Assembly (NCBI GenBank): GCA_021791145.1
Contig: JAJYXE010000035.1
Span: forward strand, 34,778-98,777
Length of the DNA: 64,000 nucleotides
Reading direction: 5' to 3'
Source of the DNA: Actinomycetes bacterium
Lineage (GTDB): Bacteria; Actinomycetota; Acidimicrobiia; Acidimicrobiales; RAAP-2
Below are positions 17,170 to 25,401 of this stretch, one piece after another; position 1 is the first letter of the stretch; each line of letters begins with the position of its first letter. The position numbers were made by a program, and so were the translations under genes. The notes below the pieces were generated by a model, which was not told where the DNA came from, did not search any database, and saw nothing but the letters and a program-made list of their open reading frames with translations.

Positions 17170-18972
17170 CTAGTCCGAAGTGACGCGACCCCTGCCACCC
17201 GATGCTGCGCCACCCGGCGCCACCGTGCCTGCGATCCCCCCGAGCGTCTCCTCGGTCTCTCCATCGCCCATCGTCGGCCCGGGCGCGGTGTGACCGTCCG
17301 CCATGACGACCACGCGGTCCACGCGCTCGAGGTCCTCCGCCCGGTGGGTGACGAGCACCACGCTGGTCCCGCGAGCCGCCGCGTCATCGACGATGCCGGC
17401 GACGAGCCGCGCACCGTGCTCCGGGTCCAAACCCGCGGTCGGCTCGTCGAGCACGAGGATCGGTGCGTCGGCGAGCAGGGCCCTTGCAAGCGCGATCCGG
17501 CGCCGCTGGCCGCCCGAGACCTTGGCGCCCTCCTCCCCGACATGGGTGCGAAGGCCCTCGGGAAGGCCCGCGACCCACTCCGCGAGCTGAGCTCGCTCCA
17601 GGGCGGCGGCGACCTCCTCGTCGTTGGCGGTTGGCCGCCCGAGCGTGACATTCTGGCGGATCGTGCCGGCGAAGACGTGCGCGTCCTGGTCGACCAGCGC
17701 GATCGCACGTCGCACGTCTCGCTGACGGAGCGCGTCGAGGGCCACGCCCCCGAGGGCGGCCGTCCCCTCCTGCAGCGGCCAGAAGCGCAACATCGCGTGA
17801 ACAAGGCTGCTCTTGCCCGCACCGCTCGCGCCCACCAGACCTACGCGTGTGCCGGGTCCGACGTGGAAGTCCATGCCGTCGAGCGCCCAGGGGAGCTCCG
17901 GGCCGTAGCGAAGACGCGCGCCGCGAAGGTCCACCTCGGGGCAGCCGTCGGGAAGCCTCGCAGGATCCTCGGGGTCGGTGACGGGGATCGGGACGGACGC
18001 GAGGTCGAGGACCCTGCGGCCTGCAGCCACGACGTCAGCAGCGCGGACCGCGGCGGTGGCAACCGCAGGGACGGTCTCGAACGCTCCGACTGCTGCCAGC
18101 GGGAGCACGGCGAGCATGACTGCCCCCATCTCGTGCGCGCGCACGGCGGAGACGCCGAGCGCGAGAACGGCCGTCACCGCGGCGCCCAGGCACACGGTCA
18201 CGATCGCGCCCGACGCGCCTGCCGCCCACGCCCGCCTTCTCGCGATCGAGGTGAGCTCCCGGTCGGTCGTCTCGAGCTCGGCGAGCGCAGCGTGCTCGCG
18301 GCCGAATGCGAGCAGCTCCGGTGCGGCGCGCAGCAGGTCGATGACCTCCGCCGCGAGGCGTCCGCGCAGCTCGGCCTCGCGGCCCCGTGCCGTGCCGGTC
18401 GCGACCGCCGCCGCCGGGGCGGCGACGATCGCCACCACGAGCGACGCAGCCAGTGCGCCGCCGGCTGCAGGGAGAACGACCGCCACGAGGATGACGGCCA
18501 CCGTCGCGGCGGCGACGGTCACGGCGACGGGGAGAAGGCAGCGAAGGTACAGGTCCTGGAGGGTGTCGACGTCGTCGGTGAGGCGCGCGAGCAGGTCTCC
18601 GCTCCGCCAGCCCCGCAGCCCGGCCGGCGCGAGCGGCTCCAGCCGGTCGTAGAGCCACACCCGCCAGCGTCCGAGCGAGCGGAAGGCCGCATCGTGCGCG
18701 ACGAGGCGCTCGCCGTAACGGAGGGGACCGCGCAGGAAGGCGAGCACCTCCACGGACGCGAGGATGCCGGCGATCGCGCCGAGCCCCGGGCGGAACGCCG
18801 CCCTGTCGACGACGTAACCGGAACCGGCGAGAAGTCCGACGGTCGCGAGGGCACCGAGCGCCCCGAGCAGTCCCGCGAGCGCGAGCTTGCGCCACGGCGG
18901 CGCGCCGATGCGCAGGAGGGTCCGGATCACCGTGCCTGCCGAGCCGGGATCCGTGCGGACCGGCTCGCTCAT
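17170..18972 (-). CDS. cydC: Thiol reductant ABC exporter subunit CydC
   Basis: This 600-residue protein joins an ABC transmembrane domain (about 1-320) to an ATPase domain: Walker A GASGAGKS at 381-388, signature VSGGQRRR and Walker B ILVLDEPTAGLD. CydC pairs with CydD to export cysteine and glutathione to the extracytoplasmic side, supporting assembly of cytochrome bd oxidase and c-type cytochromes. The N-terminal LLAGSGYVVDRAAF and order after cydD identify CydC. Its ATG overlaps the cydD stop by 4 bases. No cydAB genes are in the window. Confidence 0.92.
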   Translation of the reverse strand: MSEPVRTDPGSAGTVIRTLLRIGAPPWRKLALAGLLGALGALATVGLLAGSGYVVDRAAFRPGLGAIAGILASVEVLAFLRGPLRYGERLVAHDAAFRSLGRWRVWLYDRLEPLAPAGLRGWRSGDLLARLTDDVDTLQDLYLRCLLPVAVTVAAATVAVILVAVVLPAAGGALAASLVVAIVAAPAAAVATGTARGREAELRGRLAAEVIDLLRAAPELLAFGREHAALAELETTDRELTSIARRRAWAAGASGAIVTVCLGAAVTAVLALGVSAVRAHEMGAVMLAVLPLAAVGAFETVPAVATAAVRAADVVAAGRRVLDLASVPIPVTDPEDPARLPDGCPEVDLRGARLRYGPELPWALDGMDFHVGPGTRVGLVGASGAGKSSLVHAMLRFWPLQEGTAALGGVALDALRQRDVRRAIALVDQDAHVFAGTIRQNVTLGRPTANDEEVAAALERAQLAEWVAGLPEGLRTHVGEEGAKVSGGQRRRIALARALLADAPILVLDEPTAGLDPEHGARLVAGIVDDAAARGTSVVLVTHRAEDLERVDRVVVMADGHTAPGPTMGDGETEETLGGIAGTVAPGGAASGGRGRVTSD

Positions 18973-20801
18973 GGGCCGGGCGCTTCCCCCGTACCGTCGA
19001 ACGCCTCGCGTCGCGAAGGCAGCACGACAATCCGATCAAGGCGCGCAACGAGCTCGGGTCGGTGTGCGGCGACGAGCACCGTGCGGGACTCGAGCCACGG
19101 GCCGAGGGTGTCGCGCAATGCGGCTTCGGCATGCGCGTCGAGGTGCGCGACGGGCTCGTCGAGGAGGACGATGGGCGCGTCCCGGATCACCGCACGGCCA
19201 AGCGCGAGGCGCTGGCGTTCACCCGCGCTCAGCGAGACGGGGCCTTCGCCCAGTTCCGTCTCGAGTCCGCCGGGGAGCCCGCTCACGGTGTGCGAGAGGC
19301 CGACCATCTCGATCGCTCGGGCGAGGGAGGCCTCGCTTGCGAAAGGATCGGCGATCCGCAAGTTGTCGGCGATCGAGCCGTGCAGGAGATGGGGTCGCTG
19401 CGGCACCCATGCGAGCATGCGCCGCCACGTCGGATCGTCGACGGTGGCGAGGTCATGGCCGCCGACGACCACCCGTCCCGCGACCGGGCGCACGAAGCCG
19501 AGGAACAGGGCGATCGCGGTGGACTTGCCTGAGCCGGAGGGGCCGACGAGCGCGACATGCTCGCCTTGGGCGAGGTCGATCGAGAATCCGCGCAGAGCCG
19601 GGGTGCCGCGCCCGGCGAACATGACCTCGACGTTCTCCGCGCGCAGGGCCGCGCCCCCGGCGTGACGGGTGCCGGGCGCACGCGGCTGCTCCGGCTCGGC
19701 GGCTCGAGCGCCAAGTCCCCTGTCGTGGCGGTCGTGGCCGTCGAAGGCATCGTGGCCGTCGTCGTCGAGCTGTGTGCGGGGCTGTCCCCCGCGAAGCTCG
19801 TCGTCGAACGATACGGTGTCCGTGTCGAGTACCGAGAGGATGCGGTCCGCAGCCGCTTGCCCCTCTGCGCTCGCATGGAACTCGGCGGCGGCACGGCGGA
19901 GCGGCAAGAAGACCTCCGGAGAGACGAGGAGCACGGCGAGCGCGGTGTAGAGGGTGACGTGCCCGCCGAGGAGGCGCAGACCGAGGACCATGGCAACGAG
20001 CCCGGTGCCGATGCCAGCGATGAACTCGAGCGCGAGTGCCGACAGGAAGGCGACGCGCAGCGTGCCGAGGGTCGTCTGGCGCAGCCCCTCGGTCGCCTCA
20101 GCGACCTCGCGGCGACCCTGCGCCTCGCGGCCGAATGCGCGAAGGGTCGGCAGCCCCTGCAGGAGGTCCAAGAAGCGTGCCGAGAGCGAGGAGAGCCGCC
20201 GCCACTGGCGGCGGGTGCGTGCCGCGGACTCGCGGCCGAAGTACACCATCGCCACGGGGACCAGCGCGACGAGGCCGAGGAGGATGAGCGCGGAGGGCCA
20301 GTCCTCGCTGGCGACCCATGCGAGGATCCCTATCGGGGCGAGCGCGGCCAAGACGGCTTGGGGCAGGTAGCGACCGAAGTAGGCCGTGAGCGCGTTCGTG
20401 CCGCGGGTCGCGGCGAGCGAGAGCTCGCCGGCTCGCTCACCGCTCAGCCAGACCGGACCGAGGGTGAGCGCGTGGCGGAGCAACTGACGCCGCAGCGTCG
20501 ACGTGACGGTCGCCCCCGTCGCCTGCGCGGCCGCCTCACCTGCCCAGCCGAAGAGCGCACGCGCGACGAAGGCGGCGAAGAGTCCCGCGAGGCGCGCGGC
20601 GACGCCTCCGAGGGTGGCCCCGTGCAGGACGACCGCCGAGACCACTGACGCGAGCAGCACGGCCTGTGCGACGACGCAGACGGTGGACGCGACGCCGAAG
20701 CTCACCGCGCTGAAGAGGTACCGCCGCGTCGCGGACACCCTGGCAGCAAGGCGACGGTCGATCAGGCCACCGCGGCGCCGTTGTACGGCAGTGGTGGACA
20801 T
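18969..20801 (-). CDS. cydD: Thiol reductant ABC exporter subunit CydD
   Basis: This 610-residue half-transporter has six membrane helices, the CydD-type segment NALTAYFGRYLPQ, and an ATPase domain with Walker A GPSGSGKS and a DEPVAHLD Walker B region. It forms a heterodimer with CydC. A low-complexity Asp/His/Arg-rich insertion of about 35 residues, encoded by degenerate GTCGTGGCCGTCG repeats near 19720-19780, separates the two domains. The ATG at 20801 has no ribosome site but TAGTTT lies 9 bases before it. The sigma/anti-sigma pair lies directly upstream on the same strand. Confidence 0.92.
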   Translation of the reverse strand: MSTTAVQRRRGGLIDRRLAARVSATRRYLFSAVSFGVASTVCVVAQAVLLASVVSAVVLHGATLGGVAARLAGLFAAFVARALFGWAGEAAAQATGATVTSTLRRQLLRHALTLGPVWLSGERAGELSLAATRGTNALTAYFGRYLPQAVLAALAPIGILAWVASEDWPSALILLGLVALVPVAMVYFGRESAARTRRQWRRLSSLSARFLDLLQGLPTLRAFGREAQGRREVAEATEGLRQTTLGTLRVAFLSALALEFIAGIGTGLVAMVLGLRLLGGHVTLYTALAVLLVSPEVFLPLRRAAAEFHASAEGQAAADRILSVLDTDTVSFDDELRGGQPRTQLDDDGHDAFDGHDRHDRGLGARAAEPEQPRAPGTRHAGGAALRAENVEVMFAGRGTPALRGFSIDLAQGEHVALVGPSGSGKSTAIALFLGFVRPVAGRVVVGGHDLATVDDPTWRRMLAWVPQRPHLLHGSIADNLRIADPFASEASLARAIEMVGLSHTVSGLPGGLETELGEGPVSLSAGERQRLALGRAVIRDAPIVLLDEPVAHLDAHAEAALRDTLGPWLESRTVLVAAHRPELVARLDRIVVLPSRREAFDGTGEAPGP

Positions 20802-20810
20802 GGCGCGGCC

Positions 20811-20816
20811 AAACTA
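20811..20816 (-). promoter_or_regulatory. Putative -10 element for cydDC
   Basis: TAGTTT on the minus strand precedes the cydD ATG by 9 bases with no Shine-Dalgarno sequence between, consistent with a leaderless cydDC transcript starting within or just after this site. Confidence 0.4.
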
Positions 20817-20884
20817 CTGCCATCACGTCCACCACCGACAGGCGGGGTCGTAGAGCTCGATGACGCCGCGCGCCGACAGGTGCC

Positions 20885-21766
20885 TCAGGCGCCGGGGTGC
20901 CCTGTCGCCGCGGGGTGCGCTGTCATCCTGACGGCTGGTGGCATGTGGCTTGTCGCCGACGGATGTGTCGTCGCCGACGGATGTGTCGTCGCCGACGGAT
21001 GTGTCGTTGCCGACGGATGTGTCGTTGCCGACGGATGCGACGATGGCGGCGTACCGGAGACCGCAGCTGTCTCGGTCCCTGGTCTTGTCGTGGACACGAT
21101 TGTCTGGCACTTGGCGGCGGTGCCCGACGGTGTCGCCGTGCCCAGCGCCGATACGAGCGCCTTGAAGGCCGTCGATGTGAGCGCCTTCGATGCCGATCCC
21201 GACCCTGTGCGGTAGATCGCGAGGAATGCCGTGCACAGCCCGAACGTCGCGTGGCCTCTTGTCATGCCGGTGGCAGGGCCGGCAGGAGTTGTCTTGGCGG
21301 CCGCAGAGCCGCTCTGGACGTTGTTCGGGGAGGCCGTCCCCCCTCCCGCCCGTGTGCCGGACTTCGGCTGTGAGGAGCTCGAGAATTGCACCACCGCGTG
21401 CGAGCTGGGCGACTTGTGGGAGGCGAGGTCCACGCCGACGGCGGCTGCTGCCGTCGCGAAGCCCAGCGCGCCGACGACGGCCGCGGTCGCGACCTTGAAC
21501 GGCAAGAGCTTTTTGCGCATGGGGATCTCCTTGGTCAGAGGGCGAGTTGCCCGTGCGACGGCGGCAACCTTGCGCACCACCTCGTCCTCGAGGCAGAGCT
21601 CGCCAGGAAGGGCCGGAGCGTGAGCAGCCTGCACCAGCCGGGCTACCTGCGAGTAGCCAGGGGGCGCGTCAGCCGGGTCGATCCTTCCAGCGAGCAAACG
21701 CTCCGCGGTGCCGTCGTCGATGGGCCATCTGTGCATCTCGTCTTGGAGATCGCGCTCGGGTGTCAT
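20885..21766 (-). CDS. Candidate membrane anti-sigma factor
   Basis: The 293-residue protein has a cytoplasmic N-terminal part (1-85), one membrane helix (about 91-111) and an extracytoplasmic Ser/Thr-rich region holding a short globular segment with two cysteines (Cys178, Cys220), followed by Thr-His-Pro-Ser-Ala-Thr repeats. Its ATG overlaps the stop of the ECF sigma gene by 4 bases; this pairing and the single-helix layout are the case for an anti-sigma role. No HxxxCxxC zinc motif is present, so it is not a classical ZAS protein. Function is inferred from context. Confidence 0.7.
   Translation of the reverse strand: MTPERDLQDEMHRWPIDDGTAERLLAGRIDPADAPPGYSQVARLVQAAHAPALPGELCLEDEVVRKVAAVARATRPLTKEIPMRKKLLPFKVATAAVVGALGFATAAAAVGVDLASHKSPSSHAVVQFSSSSQPKSGTRAGGGTASPNNVQSGSAAAKTTPAGPATGMTRGHATFGLCTAFLAIYRTGSGSASKALTSTAFKALVSALGTATPSGTAAKCQTIVSTTRPGTETAAVSGTPPSSHPSATTHPSATTHPSATTHPSATTHPSATSHMPPAVRMTAHPAATGHPGA
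20955..21041. repeat. 18-bp tandem repeat, about 5 copies
   Basis: Copies of GCCGACGGATGTGTCGTC start at 20955, 20973, 20991, 21009 and 21027, the last partial. On the minus strand they encode Thr-His-Pro-Ser-Ala-Thr repeats at the extracytoplasmic end of the candidate anti-sigma factor. The histidines could bind metal. Confidence 0.92.
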
Positions 21767-22320
21767 CGCGTTACACCCTCGAGAGAGAATTTGCCAGCGA
21801 GTCTGCGAAGTGCCCGATGCTGGAGAACCCGGACGGTTCCTGGTCGCTTGCCCATGGCGGCGGCGACCTCCTCGACCGTGAGCCCCCCAAGGACTCGGAG
21901 CAGCACTACTTGCGCCTGGTCAGGCGAGAGCGCAGCAGCGAGCGCCCGCGCCGCTGCCGCCGCGTCGGACGCGTCGAGCGCCTGCCGCTCGGTCTCGGAG
22001 GCGTCGAGGACCGCGTCGAAGACCTCCTGGGGGGCCGGCTGCGCGGGATGTCTGGCGGCGTCGCGCCAGTGCTGGACGACCTTGCGGTGCGCGATCGTGA
22101 AGAGCCACGCCCGGAATGCCCGCTCGTCCCCCTCGAACGATCGGAGGCCCCGCGCGGCCGCGAGCCATGCCTCGGAGGCCAGATCCTCGGCTTCGGAAGG
22201 TGCGTGCGCGAAGAAGTAGCGCAAGAGGTTTGCGTTGAGATCCCGGTACAAGAGCGCGAACGCCTGCTCCTCCCCGGCACGGGCGGCATCGAGCACCTCG
22301 GAGAACCTCTCCCCCAACAT
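21763..22320 (-). CDS. ECF-type RNA polymerase sigma factor
   Basis: The 185-residue protein has sigma region 2 (about 14-80; FALLYRDLNANLLRYF, then AWLFTIAHRKVVQHWRD) and region 4 (about 120-172; LSPDQAQVVLLRVLGGLTVEEVAAAM). It lacks regions 1 and 3, as expected for group 4 extracytoplasmic-function sigma factors, and would direct RNA polymerase to a specific stress regulon. The candidate anti-sigma gene follows with a 4-bp overlap, and cydDC after that. No self-type promoter could be assigned upstream. The signal is unknown. Confidence 0.92.
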   Translation of the reverse strand: MLGERFSEVLDAARAGEEQAFALLYRDLNANLLRYFFAHAPSEAEDLASEAWLAAARGLRSFEGDERAFRAWLFTIAHRKVVQHWRDAARHPAQPAPQEVFDAVLDASETERQALDASDAAAAARALAAALSPDQAQVVLLRVLGGLTVEEVAAAMGKRPGTVRVLQHRALRRLAGKFSLEGVTR

Positions 22321-22401
22321 CCCGCACCATCATGACCGGCGGAGCGCACGAAGTGAAGCCCGACGCCGCACGCGCGCTGTCGCCCACCTCCCTGGCGAAG
22401 A

Positions 22402-22777
22402 CGATGAGCCGGCCTGTAGGCGGGATTCTGTCGAGCCTCGAAGAGGCTCGGGTGACCATCCATCTTCGCGGCCTACCTGGGGACTGCCCCGTTCGGGGCG
22501 GACGGGCCGCCCGTGTCCCACGCTTGGCCTTGCTCCGGGTGGGGTTTACCGAGCCGGCCCGGTCACCCGGGCCGCTGGTGCGCTCTTGCCGCACCGTTTC
22601 ACCCTTGCCTGTGCGGGCTTCGGCCCGCCATCGGCGGTCTGTTCTCTGTGGCACTTTCCTGCGGGTCGCCCCGACTGGCCGTTAGCCAGCACCCTGCCCT
22701 GCGGAGTCCCGACCTTCCTCGATCCGGTGTCGTGCAGCCGGCACGACTCGGACCGCGGCCACCCGGCCGGCTCATCG
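22402..22777 (-). ncRNA. rnpB: RNase P RNA (bacterial type A)
   Basis: The minus strand carries the catalytic RNA of RNase P, which trims 5' leaders from tRNA precursors. Diagnostic conserved pieces read on the minus strand are GAGGAAGGTCGGGACTCC, the CAGGGTGCTGGCTAACGGCC region, and near the 3' end ACAGAATCCCGCCTACAGG. The ends were set by the P1 helix: 5' CGATGAGCCGGCC (22765-22777) is perfectly complementary to 3' GGCCGGCTCATCG (22402-22414). The length of about 376 nt is normal. Confidence 0.95.
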
Positions 22778-22785
22778 TCGAGCCC

Positions 22786-22791
22786 ATTCTG
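22786..22791 (-). promoter_or_regulatory. Putative -10 element of rnpB
   Basis: CAGAAT on the minus strand lies 8 bases before the 5' end of RNase P RNA predicted from the P1 helix, the right place for a -10 hexamer. No convincing -35 could be named. Confidence 0.4.
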
Positions 22792-22885
22792 CCAGCCCGT
22801 GGACGGGGTCGGCACGTCTGTGTGCGAGGACGCTTGCGGGGCCTTCGCACCTGGCTCGCTGCCGAGGGCGCGCGCACCCCGTCGC

Positions 22886-22891
22886 TATGGT
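22886..22891 (+). promoter_or_regulatory. Putative -10 element for xseA
   Basis: TATGGT is followed after 7 bases by an in-frame GTG (22899). If used, the ATG at 22887 lies inside the hexamer and could not be the start, so a leaderless GTG start is favoured. Confidence 0.4.
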
Positions 22892-22898
22892 GGGCGCC

Positions 22899-24305
22899 GT
22901 GGCGCACGGTCGTGAAGAGCTGCTCGCCAGCGAGCATGCCGATGCCCTCTCCATCGCCGACCTCTACGACGAGGTCCAAGGCGCGCTCGAGCGTGCGTTC
23001 CCCCGACGACGAGCATTCTGGGTCCGCGGAGAGATCCAGCAGGTCTCGGCGCAGCAGGCGGCACGCGGCCACTGCTACATCGACCTCGTCGACCCGGAGT
23101 CTTCGAGGGATCGCCAGGCTCCGGTCCTCAAGGTGAAGTGCTGGCAGTCGACGTGGGGACCGATGCGGGCGACGCTCGCCCGCGCAGGGGTCGAGCTGCA
23201 GCCGGGGATGGTGGTCTTCCTGCGCGGGACGATCGACTTCTACCGGCCCAAGGCCGAGATCGGCTTCATCCTCGGCGAGATCGACGTCACCGCGCTGCTC
23301 GGGCGCTTGGCCGCAAAGCGCGCAGCGCTGCTGCGTGCCCTCGAAGCGGAGGGGCTTCTCACCCGGAACCGCTCATGCCCGGTCCCCGACGTGCCGCTGC
23401 GCATCGGCCTCGTCGGGAGCCCTGGCACCGAGGGCTACCGGGACTTCCTGGGCCAGCTGGCGGGCTCGGGGTTCGCCTTCCGTGTGCAGGTGGCGCCGGC
23501 GGCGGTCCAGGGAGCCACCGCACCTCGAGCGATCAGCGCCGCGGTTCACAGGCTCTCAGCGCTGGGACCGGGAGCACTCGACGTCATCGTCGTCGCGCGC
23601 GGCGGGGGCTCCAAAGCGGACCTCGCGGCGTTCGATGCTGAGCCTGTCGCGCGGGCTGTCGCCACGTCGTCGGTCCCCGTGTGGACGGGTATCGGCCACA
23701 CGGGCGACGAGTCCGTCGCCGACGTGGTCGCGAACCGAGCGTGCATCACCCCGACCGAGTGTGGCAGGGAGCTGGTCCGCCTCGTCGAGAAGTGGTGGGA
23801 GGCGGCAGTCGAGTCGGCATCGTTGCTGCGCCGCAGCGCGACGGCCGTTCTCGTGTCGTCGCAGCGCCAGCACGACGGGGCGCGCGAGCGGCTCTGCGCG
23901 ATGGCGCGCCACCTCGTCGACCGCCAACGCGAGCACACCCTGCGCCGTGGAGGGGTGATCCGGCGTTGCGCGCCGCAGGTGCTCGAGGACGCTTGGAGCT
24001 CGGTCCTCCTGCGCGGCGCGCGCGTCGCCCCCTTGGCGCAGGCGAGGCTCGAGCACGCCGAGGACCGGCTCGCCTCCTGGCGCAGGCTGGTCGCGGCCTA
24101 CGACGTGGAGCGCCAGCTCGAGCGTGGCTACACGCTCACCTTGGACGAGGACGGCCGGATCGTGCGCCACGCCGGAGAGGTCGGACCCGGGCAGCGCCTG
24201 GTGACCCGGTTCACCGACGGGAACGTCCGGTCGGTGGCGCAGGCGGTGGACGGTCGAGCCGCCCGTCACGATCGAGAACAGGTGCACGAGCCCGCGGAGG
24301 CGTGA
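22899..24305 (+). CDS. xseA: Exodeoxyribonuclease VII large subunit
   Basis: XseA forms the catalytic body of exonuclease VII, which degrades single-stranded DNA from both ends to oligonucleotides. Order of domains: OB-fold near the N-terminus (FWVRGEIQQVS, then RGHCYIDLVD), the nuclease domain (VGSPGTEGYRDFL; DVIVVARGGGSKADLAAFD; VWTGIGHTGDESVADVVA) and a C-terminal coiled coil. At 468 residues it is slightly long. The GTG at 22899 is chosen on the promoter argument; ATG 22887 would add four residues. Its stop overlaps the xseB start by one base. Confidence 0.94.
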   Translation: MAHGREELLASEHADALSIADLYDEVQGALERAFPRRRAFWVRGEIQQVSAQQAARGHCYIDLVDPESSRDRQAPVLKVKCWQSTWGPMRATLARAGVELQPGMVVFLRGTIDFYRPKAEIGFILGEIDVTALLGRLAAKRAALLRALEAEGLLTRNRSCPVPDVPLRIGLVGSPGTEGYRDFLGQLAGSGFAFRVQVAPAAVQGATAPRAISAAVHRLSALGPGALDVIVVARGGGSKADLAAFDAEPVARAVATSSVPVWTGIGHTGDESVADVVANRACITPTECGRELVRLVEKWWEAAVESASLLRRSATAVLVSSQRQHDGARERLCAMARHLVDRQREHTLRRGGVIRRCAPQVLEDAWSSVLLRGARVAPLAQARLEHAEDRLASWRRLVAAYDVERQLERGYTLTLDEDGRIVRHAGEVGPGQRLVTRFTDGNVRSVAQAVDGRAARHDREQVHEPAEA

Positions 24306-24673
24306 TGGCAGGGTCCATGGACGAGCGGGTGGCCGGCGGAGCTGATCGGCCGGTCGAGGAGATGAGCTACACCGAGGCGAGCGCGGAGCTCGACGAGATC
24401 GTCGGCTTCTTCGAGGGCCGGGAGGTCGACGTCGATCAGCTGGTGGGACGCCTGGTCCGGGCGACCGCGATCATCGAGGAGCTCGACAGGCGACTGCGCC
24501 GGACCCAGATGCAGGTGGACCAGCTCGTTCCCCGGCTCTCCGCCGTGCTCGAGGAGGCGGCCGGCGACGACGAGCGCCCGGCCCGCGACGACGAGCGCCC
24601 GGCCCGCGACGACGAGCGCCCGGCCCGCGACGAACGTGGACACGCCGGCGATGAGCCGCCTGGGTTGTTCTGA
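24305..24673 (+). CDS. xseB: Exodeoxyribonuclease VII small subunit
   Basis: The XseB core, two helices that bind and activate XseA, spans about residues 20-75 (MSYTEASAELDEIVGFFE onward). The usual length is about 80 residues; here 122 are predicted because three exact Asp-Asp-Glu-Arg-Pro-Ala-Arg repeats and a short acidic tail follow. The start TGATG is shared with xseA, and its own stop overlaps the MBL hydrolase start, so the four genes from xseA to the FAD reductase are coupled. Confidence 0.92.
   Translation: MAGSMDERVAGGADRPVEEMSYTEASAELDEIVGFFEGREVDVDQLVGRLVRATAIIEELDRRLRRTQMQVDQLVPRLSAVLEEAAGDDERPARDDERPARDDERPARDERGHAGDEPPGLF
24566..24628. repeat. 21-bp tandem repeat, 3 identical copies
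   Basis: Three exact copies of a 21-bp unit beginning GACGACGAGCGCCCGG encode the DDERPAR repeats in the XseB tail. The unit preserves the frame. Confidence 0.92.
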
Positions 24674-25401
24674 TGCCCGTGCCGGCGGCCTCCGAGCGTC
24701 TCTACTTCCGCCAGCTCTTGTCTGGTCGCGACTTCGCATGCGACGACCCCGTCGCCCGCCAGATGGTGAACTACGTCTACGCGATCGGAGATCGGAAGTC
24801 CTCCGAGGTGCTCCTCGTCGACCCCGCCTACCGCGTAGGTGAGCTTCTCGACCTCGTCGAGACCGACGGGATGCGGGTGGTCGGGGTGCTGGCCACCCAC
24901 TATCACTTCGACCATGTCGGCGGCTCGGCCATGGGGTACGACGTGGAGGGCGTCGCCGCACTGCTCGAGCGCGTGCAGGTGCCCGTGCACGTCCAGCGGG
25001 CGGAGCTCCCCTGGGTCGTCCGCGCGACCGGACTGGCCGAGCGCGACCTGACGCCGCACGACAGCGGCGACGTCGTCTCTGTCGGGGAGGTCGCCGTCGA
25101 GCTCGTCCACACCCCCGGCCACACGCCGGGGAGCCAGTGCTTCTACGTCGAGGGCAGGCTCGTGTCCGGCGACACGCTGTTCCTCCAGGGCTGCGGGAGG
25201 ACGGACCTTCCGGGCGGAGACCCCGAGGCGCTCTACGAGTCCCTCACGCAGCGGCTCGCGAAGGTCCCCGACGACACGCTCGTGTACCCCGGCCACCGGT
25301 ACTCGGAGCAACCGTTCGCCGGGATGGGGGAGACCCGCCGCACGAACGTCGTCTATCGTCCCCGCTCAGCGCAGGAGTGGCTCGCGGTGTTCGGGCGATG
25401 A
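24673..25401 (+). CDS. MBL-fold hydrolase (persulfide dioxygenase/glyoxalase II-like)
   Basis: This 242-residue metallo-beta-lactamase-fold protein has the metal motif THYHFDH (His76, His78, Asp80, His81), a third-strand HTPGHTPG (His150), Asp167 in SGDTLF and a C-terminal YPGHRYSE histidine. GCGRTDLPGGDPEALYESL is typical of ETHE1-like persulfide dioxygenases, which oxidise glutathione or other low-molecular-weight persulfides, rather than of plain glyoxalase II. It starts within the xseB stop codon and is followed, with a 4-bp overlap, by an FAD reductase. A sulfur or redox detoxification role is inference. Confidence 0.85.
   Translation: MPVPAASERLYFRQLLSGRDFACDDPVARQMVNYVYAIGDRKSSEVLLVDPAYRVGELLDLVETDGMRVVGVLATHYHFDHVGGSAMGYDVEGVAALLERVQVPVHVQRAELPWVVRATGLAERDLTPHDSGDVVSVGEVAVELVHTPGHTPGSQCFYVEGRLVSGDTLFLQGCGRTDLPGGDPEALYESLTQRLAKVPDDTLVYPGHRYSEQPFAGMGETRRTNVVYRPRSAQEWLAVFGR

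Noticed and set aside
15202..19665. A plus-strand frame open for about 1487 codons across dehalogenase, TetR and cydC genes
   Set aside because: It is antisense to three recognisable proteins, has Arg/Ala-rich composition and no family motifs; such long open frames arise from the rarity of stop codons in GC-rich DNA.
17170..20801. The two ABC proteins as a drug or lipid exporter pair
   Set aside because: Paired half-transporters with CydD-type NALTAYFGRYLPQ and CydC-type GSGYVVDRAAF segments and overlapping order fit CydDC better.
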